This document shows positions 38,001 through 49,626 of a DNA stretch of 64,000 bases, piece after piece (the stretch's first letter is position 1; every line of letters starts with the position of its first letter). The notes below the pieces were generated by a model. The model did not search any database, had not been told where the DNA came from, and was given only the letters and a program-made list of their open reading frames with translations. This stretch comes from Polytrichum commune. Taxonomy: Eukaryota; Streptophyta; Polytrichopsida; Polytrichales; Polytrichaceae. The position numbers and the translations under genes are program-made. Location: contig OX485804.1 of NCBI GenBank assembly GCA_950295325.1, positions 558,001 through 622,000 on the forward strand, read 5' to 3'.

Positions 38001-39676
38001 ATCAATTTTAGAAGCATTTGCACTACACACATCCGAGATGCATTGATAAAAGGTGAGTATCTGCTTACCATATTTGCAACTCGCCATAAAATCCACGGAC
38101 CAAGTGCTGCAGGGATCCTAGTAACAAGTTCGCCATCCTCCTCCAATTTGGTCAAGACAGCCATACACTGTTCGGGTTGACTCAACAATGCCTTGTCGAT
38201 AACAGGGACTGGTCCTTCACTGAACAGCAGGTATAAACCGGGGGCATTCAGAGTTTCTGGGGGGCATTCCACGATCTCTAAATCACTAACAGTCAACAAG
38301 GCTGCAGCTCGCTGTGCATCTTGAAAGGCTTCATCCCGCGCCTGTCCTGTAGTGCAATGACCATAATTAGACCGTACTTGTTCTTCTTGTGAGTCTGTAG
38401 CAACTCCAAACTGCATATTACGAGTGACCACATGAAAAGCAGTGGCTTCATCTCCGTCATTGTCCCCCCCTCCTAAGGTCATCGTGTCCTGCACATCTGT
38501 CAGCCGGACTGAAGCGCATTGTACTCCAGAGTCCATCACAGCACGACTTGCACCCCCCTCCAATGTGGTTTCAGAATCAGTATCCACTCTTTGTTTCTTC
38601 CTTGCCCTGTGCTCCCTTATTGACATCAACCGCTTGAGGCCCTGGCTCCACGTCTGAGCTCCTTTGCTGGCCCCTTCTCCTTCACGTGTATTGGAATCCG
38701 TCTCATCTGCAGTCTGCCACGCACTCATATGACGATCTCCGTTGGAAGACAAGGGTGATACGGGGACACCAACACGGGAGTCAGGTGTAGTGCCGGGGGT
38801 CAATTCGGTGTTATGATTCCTCGGCCTTCGACTAGAGATTGGACTCATTCCCGAAGCTACGTGTGGTATCTGCTCAACAGACCTGACCCGAAGCGCTATG
38901 GTACTACCTCCTTCCTGTATTGTTGATACACTCGACTTCGCATGCATTGGAGTGCATTTAGGTCTGTTCCTAGCAGTCGGTGGAGGTCGCTCTTCTACCG
39001 AAGTCACCGCCGCCTCTACCCGAGGAGCCCAGGGCCGTTGTCCTTCCTCCTCCGGAAATGTGAGACCACACTGGGCTAATACTGCTACCACAGCCTTTGA
39101 GTCGGATGGCTTAAAGGTGGGGTACATTTTCAAAACCCCCCCTTGCCCGTTGGTTAACCCCTTCCACGCATCGCACTGGTCCTTGTGTCGGTGATAAGAC
39201 AATGCGTTCTTGTCCGAAAAATCCATATGACAGTACCTACACCAGTACCAGCGCCGTTTATCCTTCCCTTGCACGCGATAGAAATGGTAGCGACATTGGT
39301 AGTGTGCTTCTACGATCAACTCCTTGTATTCATCTTCAGTGTACAAGCATACCAGTGGGACACGTCCTTGGGTCAAGGTAAATCGGTAGACATTCTGACC
39401 TTTCGTTGTAGTGCCTTCAATCAACCCCACTGGCCCGTTTTGTACGAGATTCCACCACACGTCGAATCCGAGCTCCTCTATAAGTCGATGGTCCTCGTTC
39501 ACATTGACGATACCTGCAGAACCATCCCTATTGAAAATCCCCCCCGTGATCCCAAGCCCGTAGCCTACCACCCCCGACTGGCAATGCTCATGCCGTGTTC
39601 TCCAAACACGTCTCGGTGCAGCCATTTTCTGTTGAATCCGGTCCTTGCTTCTCACTCCTCGGCATCCCAGCTCCAC
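35001..39676 (-). CDS. Zinc-finger plus Ulp1-like cysteine protease gene, copy B
   Basis: This is a diverged tandem paralogue of the gene at 25474-31617 in the same orientation. Exons (approximate) are 39676-38070 (donor ATG|GTAAGC), 37946-37084 (donor GAG|GTAAGC), 36920 to about 36345, 36081-35355 and 35152-35001. The first has the C2HC finger YWCRYCHMDFSDKNALSYHR. The fourth is the C48 peptidase domain with LHHWSLAVI (His), KFDSGF (Asp) and CPQQPDGWSCGFYV (Gln, Cys). The last ends AVGFDKDNEPCS, then a stop, matching copy A's last exon. The open frames are long and the catalytic residues present, so it could be active. The likely product is a nuclear protease of SUMO-type modifiers (inference). 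MULE-borne Ulp1 genes are known, but their role in transposition is not established. Confidence 0.75.
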
Positions 39677-40028
39677 CTCTGTGGGAGTGAGACGTCCTGA
39701 ACCTGTAATGTGCCTTCGGGAGGTTTGGTTGATTGCTTGGGAGGGGCTACATAGTCCTCGAACGTGTTGTACACTACTCTAATCCCTACTACACCACTAT
39801 TCCCTGAACTTGGGAAACATGGCGCCAGCTCCACCCTAAACCCTTCACATCCAGTGTTACGGAGTTCTAGAGACCTACCTAAACTTCCACGGCAGAATGT
39901 AGTAAGTTTTGTGACATTCAGACTAACAACCCTAAGTCTCACCCTTCTGTATCTGGTACTACACGTAAAATGTTCGTGTCCGAGCTTACGCTCCGATCTT
40001 AGTCTTACATTCCACAGCCTTCTCTCCT

Positions 40029-40048
40029 GACCCTAAACCCTAAACCTC
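40029..40048. repeat. Telomere-like CCCTAAA pair
   Basis: ACCCTAAACCCTAAACC upstream of the Ulp1-like copy B gene. Plant-type telomere words recur through the window. Confidence 0.7.
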
Positions 40049-40119
40049 GACCTACTTACATGCTCCATCTATGTTGACAGTTCACCCCGAACGATTGTGC
40101 ACAACCCTAAACCACGCCT

Positions 40120-40370
40120 CATCTCCCCATTCAACGCTACACTACACACACACGAACTCTAACCACAACGCAGCCAACTCTCCAACACAACTACGGCAAC
40201 ACAACTAGGGCAACACAACACAACACACGAAGAAAGGTGCACTGTTCTACATGCACTCCGGACCACACCTCATCTCCCCATTCAACGCTACACTACACAC
40301 ACGCGAACTCTAACCACAAACTATGGCAACACAACGCAGCACACGAAGAAAGGTGCAGGTACACACCACA
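40120..40370. repeat. Upstream block of copy B, repeated near the right end of the giant element
   Basis: It contains CTACGGCAACACAACTAGGG, then CACACGAAGAAAGGTGCA and TCTACATGCACTCCGGACC. Most of this order recurs at about 55780-55870. The block is itself a local duplication (ACACGAAGAAAGGTGCA occurs near 40226 and 40338). It marks the left edge of the captured-gene region. Confidence 0.75.
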
Positions 40371-40551
40371 TACCTTATATGTCCAATTGCAGGTCCTGGT
40401 GTGAAGTGTAACAAATAGCAACCACAAGGTTATTCAATATAGGGCTAAGCTGTGTTAAGACCAACAGTTGACGAAATCTATGAGAATAGAGTCATCCTGT
40501 AACTCAGCATGACTTTTGGGGAGTAACTCATGTTGAGTTACCAACTGAGTT

Positions 40552-40678
40552 ACCTCCACACAACCTCCAACTATGCTCCCCAACTTACTGAACATGGAAG
40601 GTCTTGCTAAGTTGGTAACTCAACATGACCTTCCATGTTTAGTAAGTTGGGGAGCATAGTTGGAGGTTGTGTGGAGGT
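40552..40678. repeat. Fold-back: 52-bp inverted arms, 23-bp loop
   Basis: 40552-40603 and 40627-40678 are reverse complements with a single mismatch noted (ACTGAAC against ACTAAAC). The transcript could form a long hairpin. It lies at the start of the captured block. It may be a fold-back MITE or a hairpin RNA source; no target duplication was recognised. Confidence 0.85.
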
Positions 40679-40699
40679 TCGAACAAAGGATGCTCTATC

Positions 40700-41850
40700 T
40701 TGGTTCATTGAGAGTCAAACTCATTTTGGCATGGCAAGAAGTCATTTTGGTCCTCAATCAACCGAAATAGGCTTCTCTTCAATGAAATTCCAAGACTGCC
40801 TCCAAGCATGCACCACAAATGGAAAGAAGTTATTGAGTCTATATACAAAACATGAACATATTCGAGGGGACCTATTTGATCATTAGTGAAGAAATGGAAT
40901 CTTCACTTTGATGATTGAATGAGGTATTTGCATGAACTTTGATAATTATAAGGAAAATGACTACAGCTTTGATGTTGGATTTGCTCATCATCTTGTACTA
41001 ATTGCATGTTGAATATGCTAAGAGAAGTGGGTGCAGAGCTGGAAGTGTCCGTTTTAAGCCTATGTACCTTATTGCTCCCATCTTGATTGAACAAGTGCAT
41101 CAGCTGAGTGGCAGTTTTAACGTTTGCTTTAGTACACATCTGATGCACTAATCAAAAGAATTGTCCTGAAAATCTTAGTGGCACTTTGGATTTAACATAG
41201 CCAAGGTTTGAATGAGTGTGCGGGAGCCACAGAACAAGAAGTACCTTGCAAGCTTTAAAGCTCGAATGTATGTGATGCAGTCCCATGCCTCCTAATTTTT
41301 TTACTGCAACTATATGTTTTGAGCCTCACCTGAAGTCGGAAAGTTCAACAAGCTGGCTCCAAACAAAATTATGAGAAGATTCAACATTTGCTCTGAAAAG
41401 TTCAATAAATAGCAACCTTGTATGCCCACATGTAATGACCTATAGAATGTGAGAACACTCCAAGTAACACCACAAATGTAGACAAATTCTCAAGTATTCA
41501 GAATGTTGAAGCTGAGAATCTCACTGCTGTTGTTCTATGAAGAGATACATTTCCACCTGTGACAATATCTGGAAGCAAATAATTTTTCTGTCAAACTCAA
41601 TCATTACTTAAAAAAAAATGTGCAGTCACACACACGACTGTGAAAGTTGCACGTTTTGTGAGCCAGCCAGGAGGCAGATAAAGGTGCCTCCAGAATCTGA
41701 GTCTTAATTGTAAAACATGTTTGGTTGCAACTAAAGCAACCTCCGAAGTCACACTCCAAGTTCAGGCTATGCAACTTCCAGGGAGCTGCTTCACCTTTAA
41801 CTTTCCAGGATCTCTACCAACCTCTTCTAAATGAATGAAATGCAGGTTGT
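40700..41850. other. Unassigned part of captured block
   Basis: AT-rich intron-like DNA with only short frames. No exon I can assign. It may be the 3' flank of the CURT1-like fragment carried along. Confidence 0.4.
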
Positions 41851-41855
41851 AGAGC

Positions 41856-42846
41856 TTATTGACCAGTAATCCTTGTCTTGGTGTCCTCAATCAACTTGAA
41901 CAACTCTTCTCTGTAAGATTTAACACACAATCCAAAACCAAGTTAGATCATGAATATACTCCCTCTGTCAATCATGAAGTCCATTATAAAAGAAGTCAGA
42001 CCTCCCCACACTGCAAACAATGAACTGTCCAAGTGCCCTTCAAGTTGGTTCAAGGAAGCTTTGCATGTGCAATATATAGATTAGCCTAGTAAACTTTGTT
42101 ATCGATACAATCCTTTAGGGACTTTGAGCAACTGACATGTCTGGCTTGAAGAGCAAGTAACGATACACAAACCACTGTCAAACAAACCAGCAGTATATCA
42201 GCAATTGTCAAAGGTCAATAAACTTGAAGGAACATTTACAAGCTGCCTACACACCGATGCTGTATATAAAATACACTAAATCTCCTTGTACTCTGCAAAT
42301 GGTATTCAGCTGCAAGGTGACCTTCATAGTCTTTGGCACATCTTCGTAAATCCTACTTAAATGAACATAAAACCAGACCAAACCAGACAGTGGGATAAAT
42401 AATAGCTAATTACCCCTGAGAATAAAATTCCAACAATGTCGAAGAAGTCAGGGATGAGGGGGAGCTGTCTAAGGCCTGCCACAATCCATCAGAACACATC
42501 AGGCTCTTCAAATTTCCAATTCATGAACATACGCAGCTGACTCAGTAGCATATTCAAGCACTATGATCCTTCATGTTCTACGTCCAAATGAGACATAATA
42601 CTTTCCAACGATATTCCAAAGTATTTTCCAAAGCTTGTGGTACCTAAGAGGACTAAGCCCTGATCAGAGAAAATTGATATTTATGTTGTTGATATACATG
42701 TGCAAGACACTCTCCAAAACGGACAGACACATGTAGGACCTATGGTAGAAGTCGGCAATAAGGCCAGCAGAAGCCCATAGTGCAACCAAACCAGCAAATC
42801 CCAGTGATCCAATTGCAAGCTTGTCATCTGTCTTCTCCCACTGCAA
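41856..42846 (-). pseudogene. CURT1 (curvature thylakoid 1 / CAAD domain) gene fragment
   Basis: CURT1 proteins bend thylakoid membranes at grana margins. The readable exons are 42846 to about 42740 (WEKTDDKLAIGSLGFAGLVA then LWASAGLI, first membrane helix), about 42478-42427 (LPLIPDFFDIVGILFSG, donor GGG|GTAATT), 42174-42137 (WFVYRYLLFKPD) and 41910-41856 (EELFKLIEDTKTRITGQ, then stop). The order and spacing match the CAAD domain and C-terminus. The end of the first exon does not join cleanly to the second. The transit peptide and N-terminus are absent, because ALS exons lie directly upstream on the same strand. This is a captured 3' fragment, not a full gene. Confidence 0.7.
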
Positions 42847-43131
42847 GACGGAGAGGTGTCAGCTAAGAAGACCTAAATGAGGGAAGAGGAAAAAAATAAT
42901 GCATTGACTCATGCTGTTTTTGACTTCGACTATTAAAGTTGGCTTCACTTGCAAGAGGAGAAACACTCCATGCAAAGCAAAGCAAAGCAAAGTATCAAGG
43001 GCCAAACTCAAAACAAGGGATTTGATCAACACCAGCGAAGTGCTTATAATTGACAATCCCCTCCAGTCCAAGAAATTCAAACTGAAGTGGCAATCAACTG
43101 GAACATCAAGAGGTTTGTGACCAGAGCCAGA

Positions 43132-44280
43132 AACCGCCGTGGTTCCTCGTATCCAAACCACTGAGCAGCCCACATTTGGTGCTGCCCAACACCTGTGGAT
43201 ATGATTGCATTACCTCCAGTCAACTCATGCAAAACCTGGATTGCATGCTGTGGGACAATGACGTTGTTTTCAAGTTTGGGAAATTTCATTGGCCACTTCA
43301 ATTTTTGCATATCTAGCTATGCTCGCCATTCTGAGAAGTCAAAACTTTCTGCTGAACCCTGTGACCACATTATCCACACATTATGACATCAACAAAGAGC
43401 TCAAGCAATCACCACATAAGCTTTGTTAACACAGACTGAGCAAATTTGAATAAAAAAGCTCTCGAGTCTATCAGGATATGATTGTTTACAACAGGAACAT
43501 TTTCAGCTGATTCATGCAGAGTCTTTGACCATGTTGAATTTCTCAATTGGAACATCCAAAGAGGGTGATCATGAAGAAACTCAAATAAAATATTTAAATC
43601 AGAAGTTTGGTTGTTACTTAGCACTCATATCCTCTGGAATTGAATACAAGGACAATGTGGCATGGAGACCTGTAAAACCAAGAGAGATAAATACACTTCT
43701 CTACACAAAAATAGGTACGGAACAGTGAAGTTAGTACCTTCAACTGATCTCCAAATCATATGATGAAAACTCTAATGTAAGCATCAAAATTTCTCAACAA
43801 CTGCTCCTTTAAAAAAAGATCAAGAGAACAAAGCTTACTCAATCCAAAAATGACATAAGTTGACAGGGTAAATGAATACTAGCATTACCTCTTTTAATAA
43901 CTCGTTGAGTGCAGCAAGAGATAGCTTCAAATCTGCACATAGGGACACATGAGGCTGCTTGTTCTTTCCAATTTCAGCAGGATCGATATCAATATGAACA
44001 ATGCTGGCTCTTGAGGCGAAGGACTCCAACTTCCCTGTCACTCGATCATCAAACCGTACTCCAAATGCTAGTAAAACGTCTGCTTGGTCAATGGCGTAAT
44101 TTGCATAAACAGTCCCGTGCATACCCAACATTGACAAGTATCGATCATCTGAAGCAGGGAACGTTCCCAGACCCATTAAAGTTGATGTCACAGGTATACC
44201 AGTGAGATCTACGAATTCTCTAAGCTCCTTGCTAGCATGTAAACATCCACCTCCACAGTAAACCACAGGCTTCAGAGTAT
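43132..44280 (-). pseudogene. Acetolactate synthase (AHAS) catalytic subunit fragment
   Basis: ALS is the first enzyme of branched-chain amino acid synthesis, in plastids. Exon 44277-43889 encodes [20 protein letters not shown], then [14 protein letters not shown] and [20 protein letters not shown], and ends at donor GAG|GTAATG. Exon 43310-43135 encodes [20 protein letters not shown] and [12 protein letters not shown]. These correspond to the middle of the roughly 650-residue protein. The N-terminal TPP-binding half and the C-terminal GDGSF cofactor region are missing. After GYEEPRRFL the family's SGGLGAMGFG does not follow. It cannot encode an active enzyme. It lies just upstream of the CURT1 fragment, same strand. 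Confidence 0.8.
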
Positions 44281-45049
44281 GATAATTCCTCAGAACAAAA
44301 TTCAGACATGAAGTATCTACAGAACTGATTGTCATAAAGATACAGCACAACTACTCAAATTCGTAAACCCTGAAGGTTATGCAACCCTCTATTCATGTCA
44401 GTTCAGATATAGATTGGTCAAACAAAATTGAAGTTCAATCGTTCATTGCAAGGAAAATATGCAACAGGTACTCACCACAATCATATTAGACCAAAAAAAT
44501 AAAGAAATGAATAAGCAATGAATTGGATCACATTCCCCTCCGAATGCAATCCGATAACCTCATCCACTAATTTCACACGCACCAGGCAAAACACAGCAAA
44601 ACCCAACACAAATAAACCAACCTCTTACTTCTACAGGCCTACCGAACACATGAAAATTCACATGAAATAGCCTACCTAATTGAAAGTGTTGTAGATTTTC
44701 ATCTGTTTGGAACTTCACGCACTTACAGATTCCTACACATCAACAACAATCTCCCCAAGCTCCAAATTTCAACTCAGCAACATTGGAGATAATACATAAC
44801 CCTAATGAAACTCTACTTCGAAGAAACACAATTAAGTCAACTCACACATTGTGTGTTTTGCCACACCACCCACAAAGGTTAACCAAAACTTTCAACCAGA
44901 AATCCATTGGAAACTCTGTGCTTCTAACTATATGATGATTCCAAACTAGTTCACAAACATGTCGAATGAGTCCAAAAAGTGGCTAAAGAAATGGAAACTT
45001 ACAGACACCATACCTACTTTAATTGATAATTGAGATAATGCAGACATAC

Positions 45050-45178
45050 CTGATGAATAGGGAGCACAAGATGCTCCATGCAAATGACGCAGTCGAGGCT
45101 ATCATGATCGAAAGCCGATGTGAAGTGCATTATTTCTTCCTAATGCCCTGCAGACCGGGCTCGCTTAATTCTCGCCAT
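45050..45178 (-). pseudogene. SINA-like RING E3 ligase N-terminal fragment (possible)
   Basis: A short exon reads SAFDHDSLDCVICMEHLVLP then IHQ and ends at donor CAG|GTATGT. C-x2-C with the following LxxPIHQ fits the start of the RING in SEVEN IN ABSENTIA-like ubiquitin ligases. A Met in another frame upstream (MARIKRARSAGH, then stop) may be a remnant of the true start. The rest of the RING and SINA domain is not found. It sits in the captured block. Confidence 0.45.
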
Positions 45179-45474
45179 TTTGCACACTGAATGTAATCCA
45201 ACATAGCTCAAAGAATTTGTTCTCAGACGTCAGTAGTTGTCCGAAAACCAATGGAAAATCTCTCCCAACTAGTGACACCAGAGCAGTACTGTCATCCCAA
45301 TGGAGTTGAAGACGATGTCATCTATTCCACGCTCAGCCCTGTGTGCTCCAAATTACGACGGACATTATGTCAACCTTTCAAAGTCGCTCACATGGAATCA
45401 GGAAATGCATTCAGCATCCTACTAGAAAAGAATAGCTCAGAGAATTAGAAACAGTACTCCCTCAACTCAAGATC

Positions 45475-45627
45475 ATAGGGAGTTCTGTTTGAGTTTGACT
45501 TTGGCTGCCACTGCCAAAGGCAACCCCAACTTTGATCTCTGGTGTGTTTGCAAAAGAATAAAGCACAAACTCCTTAGTCGCCTTGGTAGCAACAATTGAC
45601 AATGACCTCCGTGGCTCTGCCTACACC
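45475..45627 (-). pseudogene. Unidentified captured exon
   Basis: An acceptor (GGTGTAG) is followed by an open stretch reading AEPRRSLSIVATKATKEFVL and then FANTPEIKVGVAFGSG. It looks like a real exon, possibly of a plastid protein N-terminus (RRSLSIVA resembles a transit-peptide cleavage region). I could not assign the family. Confidence 0.35.
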
Positions 45628-46199
45628 AGAAAATCCGTTGTGTCAACTGCAAATTGCACACACCAAATGCCAACCAATTCTTGCACCTCCTTTCAGCCTT
45701 AGATGTTAATATTCAAATTCACATGGATACTACAGGGCTCAAAACAATTTAGGGTATGGGAGCATGTAGAAAATTTCAGCTCCATCCACGAATGCAGAGA
45801 GCACCGAAAAACACAGGTATGGGACCTCCTCTTATTCCCATTGTATTAGGGCAATTTCTCAGCATGATAAAAAACAAAACGAAAAGTAGGAAAAAAAAAG
45901 AAAAACACAAAAAAAACTTGTCTTTTCTAAGACCTTGATCCTAAAAATCTTAGAGGAAATGTTCTTATCCTAGGACACTGTGCACCTCCGCTTCCGATAT
46001 CTAATTAGCAGTTTACGACATTAATCGATCCCAACAAATTGTTTGTTTATTTTTTCTTATAAATGCGGCCTCTTGGTGTCCTCAGTCCCGTGACTTTGGA
46101 CAAAAAATTTCTTTGCCGCAACTTTTCACCTACAAAATAAACATTTAACAACAACATATGTTAAAAAAAAAAAAAATGAGCACACAATCTATAAATTAT

Positions 46200-48003
46200 C
46201 ATTAAACACACCAAAAACTACAAAAATTCGAAATACTACTATAATAAAGTATTGAGTAGTACTTACAATCTTTAAAGAATGATAAGATCTCTTCAGTCCG
46301 TGTTGTGGCTTTTTTTTGCACATTGCATTTTGCTGAGTATGACATACCAATGTTATCATAACCGTCTGAGACATTGGTACAATGGAGCACTGTGCTTGTA
46401 TAAAAAGCCATAGTTGTCTCATTCCGGGGTAAAATAAAAACACCATATTCTGGTAACAAAAACTCCCCTCCCATCTTAATATGTCCAACTCCTTCACGTT
46501 CTACAAAAAACCAAATAAAAAACATAAATAAAATATGAACACATACCAAAATACATAATATAGGAATGGAAAAAAATTAAAATTCTTTTACCTTTAACAA
46601 ACCAAGAAAGGAAGGCAAAGCCCATATCTTTCTTGTCAAGGTGTGGCTGGGCAAAATAATTTGCCGTAATGCCCAATGTTGTCAAGCCTTGGTTTCTTGT
46701 CCTTCCGACGCATAATGGTGTAAGTCCGCCAGCAAGGATGTCCTCCAACTCCCGCAAATAACTTCCAAATTGTCGGACAATTATGGGAGTTAACAGCACA
46801 TTTATCAAGTAATCACCAAAAGCTTCAACTTCAAAGCCTTTTATTTTCTGTTTTTTGAGGTCAGACCTATTTCCATGTGTGTACCTTCACATACAATAAT
46901 ACAAATGAAGGTTAAAAACACATACAAAGATATTGTAAGGAGGAATAAGAACTAAAAATGAAATATTTGCATGAAAAAAAAACTTACATGTTAAATTCAC
47001 CAGGAGCTCCAACTCTTTTGCCCAACTCCTTTCGGAAACTACACATGACTATCTTTCCACCTTTCTTCATAGGGCCCCGTTGAACAAAACCACCACAATC
47101 ATATATTCCTCTACTGATTTCTTCAATATGATGATATTCCTCAATAGGAATGTCATCAAAGACAATTATACCAGTCACAATCCTATCCTCTACTAACAAC
47201 ACAGAGTCATGAATTTGACTAAGATTTTTGACACCTGTTGCGCAATTATAAGCGAACATGTCTTTTCCTGAGAATCTAGAATTTACCCTGACATTCAAAA
47301 CTTTCCTCACACACATAGGGATAGTAATCTCTTTCCCTCGGAAATAATCAAGTGTGGCAAAACCATTTAAGGGATCATCATACTTAATAGGAAAATGATT
47401 TTTTGAAAACTCTGTTACATAAAATGTAACATTGGAATAATCCATATTGTGATCAAGATCACCATGTTCATTTGGGAGGCCCAAACCCAACAACTGCTGG
47501 CAATATTTCTTCCCCTTATTATGGACTTGCAAACCTTCGAAAGTATGTGCATAAGTGCCACACACAACGCACCAAAGCCTAGAGTCCTTGCAACACCGTG
47601 ACAAATCTGTTGTGCAAAATAACACAAAGAAAAAATTAATTCAAATGAATAAATGTTAAACTAACTATAAGAGGCTTAGTGCAAATTTCATGAATAAAAA
47701 ACAAAAATTATAAAAACAAATAATTTTCAAACATTTACCTTCTTTGGAGATTTCTTGGGATGGTCGTGAAAGCTGCAGCAAGGTAAACTCATATGGTTCC
47801 AATAGAGGAAACATATTTAGTTTTTTTAGCCTTGCAATATGTTTCGGACAACCATTGTGTCTTTCCAACAAACTCACACCTTGACAAGGCACATCACATA
47901 TATCACAGCGGAATTTCCACATATTGGGTGTGCTGCACAGAATTACAATGGTTAAATCAACATACAACGAGAAGTATTTCATGAAGGTAGAAAACAGTTT
48001 CAT
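46200..48003 (-). pseudogene. 2OG-Fe(II) oxygenase-like gene with zinc-finger N-terminus
   Basis: Several minus-strand exons are visible. Exon near 47945-47740 has FRCDICDVPCQGVSLLERHN (U1-type C2H2 finger). Exon about 47610-46990 has a second finger-like WCVVCGTYAHTFEGLQVHNK, then a 200-residue segment. Exon about 46808-46593 reads GITANYFAQPHLDKKDMGFA, then FLSWF. Exon about 46500-46275 reads GGEFLLPEYGVFILPRNETT and ends in VLHCTN. The H-x-D, GGEF and distal His order fits the double-stranded beta-helix of 2-oxoglutarate/Fe(II) dioxygenases, including nucleic-acid oxygenases of the TET/JBP and AlkB type (inference). The frames are long and no stop was seen inside exons, so this may be the least damaged captured gene. 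The true start is unknown. Confidence 0.5.
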
Positions 48004-48249
48004 AGAGGGGCCAAGTAAAAAATACCACTTGCTTTTTGAAAATATACAAATTCATTTATTTTTTATATATAATCCAAAGAAATCATTTTTTTTAGTACCT
48101 AACAACTCCTGTTCTTGCAAGGGCGGCCATGGCCACTTCGATAATATTAGTCATGTCCATAGTTTCGAAGACACAACACTGCCAAATAAACACCAAATCA
48201 TGAATATAACACACATACAAACTTCTCCAAACAAAAGATTCAAGAGAAG

Positions 48250-49420
48250 GCTTCCCTCAAAATGAATACAAAGTGTATAAATATTCTATCATATCTCACT
48301 TGTGTGTTGAGTTCACTTTTGTTTAAAAAAAAATATGGTAAACTAAGTGCACCCAAGTCACCATGGGCCTTGATATGTCGCAAACGCAACCACAAAGAAT
48401 GTGGACGTGCTATGCAATATATCAAGGAACCCCTCAGGAATAACAAGTATATAAATATCCACGGTATTCCAGAGAGGTCCATGGATATTGTGAGATTCAC
48501 TGTGTCAACACATAAATTTTCATAAACAAAAAAAATTTCAAACACATAAACAACATACAAGAAAATGGCTCAAATATTGTATAAATCTAACAACACACTT
48601 CATGTCAAAAATGATGATGTACAAAACATTCAATCACTTCAATACACATTGTGCACAAAGTGTACAAACATTCCATTATATCTCACTTGTGTGTTGAGTT
48701 CACTTTTGTTTTTAAAAAAATATGGTACACTAGGTGCACCCAAGTCACCATGGGCCTTAATATGTCGCAAACGCAACCACAAAAAATGTGGACGTGTTAT
48801 GCAATATATCAAGGAACCCCTCAGGAATAACAAGTATATAAATATCCACGGTATTCCAGAGAGATCCATGGATACTGTAAGATTCACTATGTCAACACAT
48901 AAATTTTCATAAACAAAAAAAACTCAAACACATAAACAACATACAAGAACATGGCTCAAATATTGTATAAATCTAACAACACACTTCATGTCAAAAATGA
49001 TGATGCACAAAATATTCAATCACTTCAATACACATTGTGCACAAAGTGTACAAACATTCTATCATATCTCACTTGTGTGTTGAGTTCACTTTTGTTTTAA
49101 AAGAATATGGTAAACTAGGTGCATCCAAGTCACCATAGGCCTTGATATGTTGCAAACGCAACCACAAAGAATGTGGACGTGCTGTGCAATATATCAAGGA
49201 ACCCCTCAGGAATAACAAGTATATAAATATCCACGGTATTCCAGAGAGGTCCATGGATACTATGAGATTCACTGTGTCAACACATAAATTTTCATAAAAA
49301 AAAAAACTCAAACACATAAACAACATACAAGAACATGGCTCAAATATTGTATAAATCTAACAACACACTTCATGTCAAAAATGATGATGCACAAAACATT
49401 CAATCATTTTAATACACATT
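48250..49420. repeat. Tandem repeat, three copies of about 386 bp
   Basis: The block AAGTGTA(T/C)AAA, then ATATCTCACTTGTGTGTTGA, then CCACGGTATTCCAGAGAG recurs with its anchor word at about 48269, 48655 and 49041. The copies are over 90 percent alike by eye. Frames inside are open by chance on both strands. It separates the oxygenase-like and EAF1 fragments. Confidence 0.85.
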
Positions 49421-49626
49421 GAATATTGATCCTCATTCCCAAAGCCCCAGGACTGGGAAGCACACAAGAACCAGTCATAGTGAATAAAATATGACAAATC
49501 CACACACCCACTTCACAAAATGCCAATGGGGTCCACAGCAATACATATAATAGGTAGTATGTTATAGGATTGATGTGCTGAATCACATCCCAACCAATCA
49601 AATTTGACATACGTGGTTACTAAACT

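Noticed and set aside
43132-44280. ALS taken as an intact, functional (and herbicide-relevant) gene.
   Set aside because: Only the central exons are present. The N-terminal half and the C-terminal cofactor-binding part are missing and a different gene follows directly.
41951-45480. ACTCCCTCTGTCAATCATGA (about 41954) and ACTCCCTCAACTCAAGATCA (about 45454) resemble Stowaway MITE ends.
   Set aside because: Both are in the same orientation, no inverted partner was found nearby, and no TA duplication pair is visible.
48262-49326. Repeated open frames on both strands in the 386-bp repeats.
   Set aside because: They recur because the DNA is tandemly repeated, the frames differ in length between copies, and there is no domain or codon bias.
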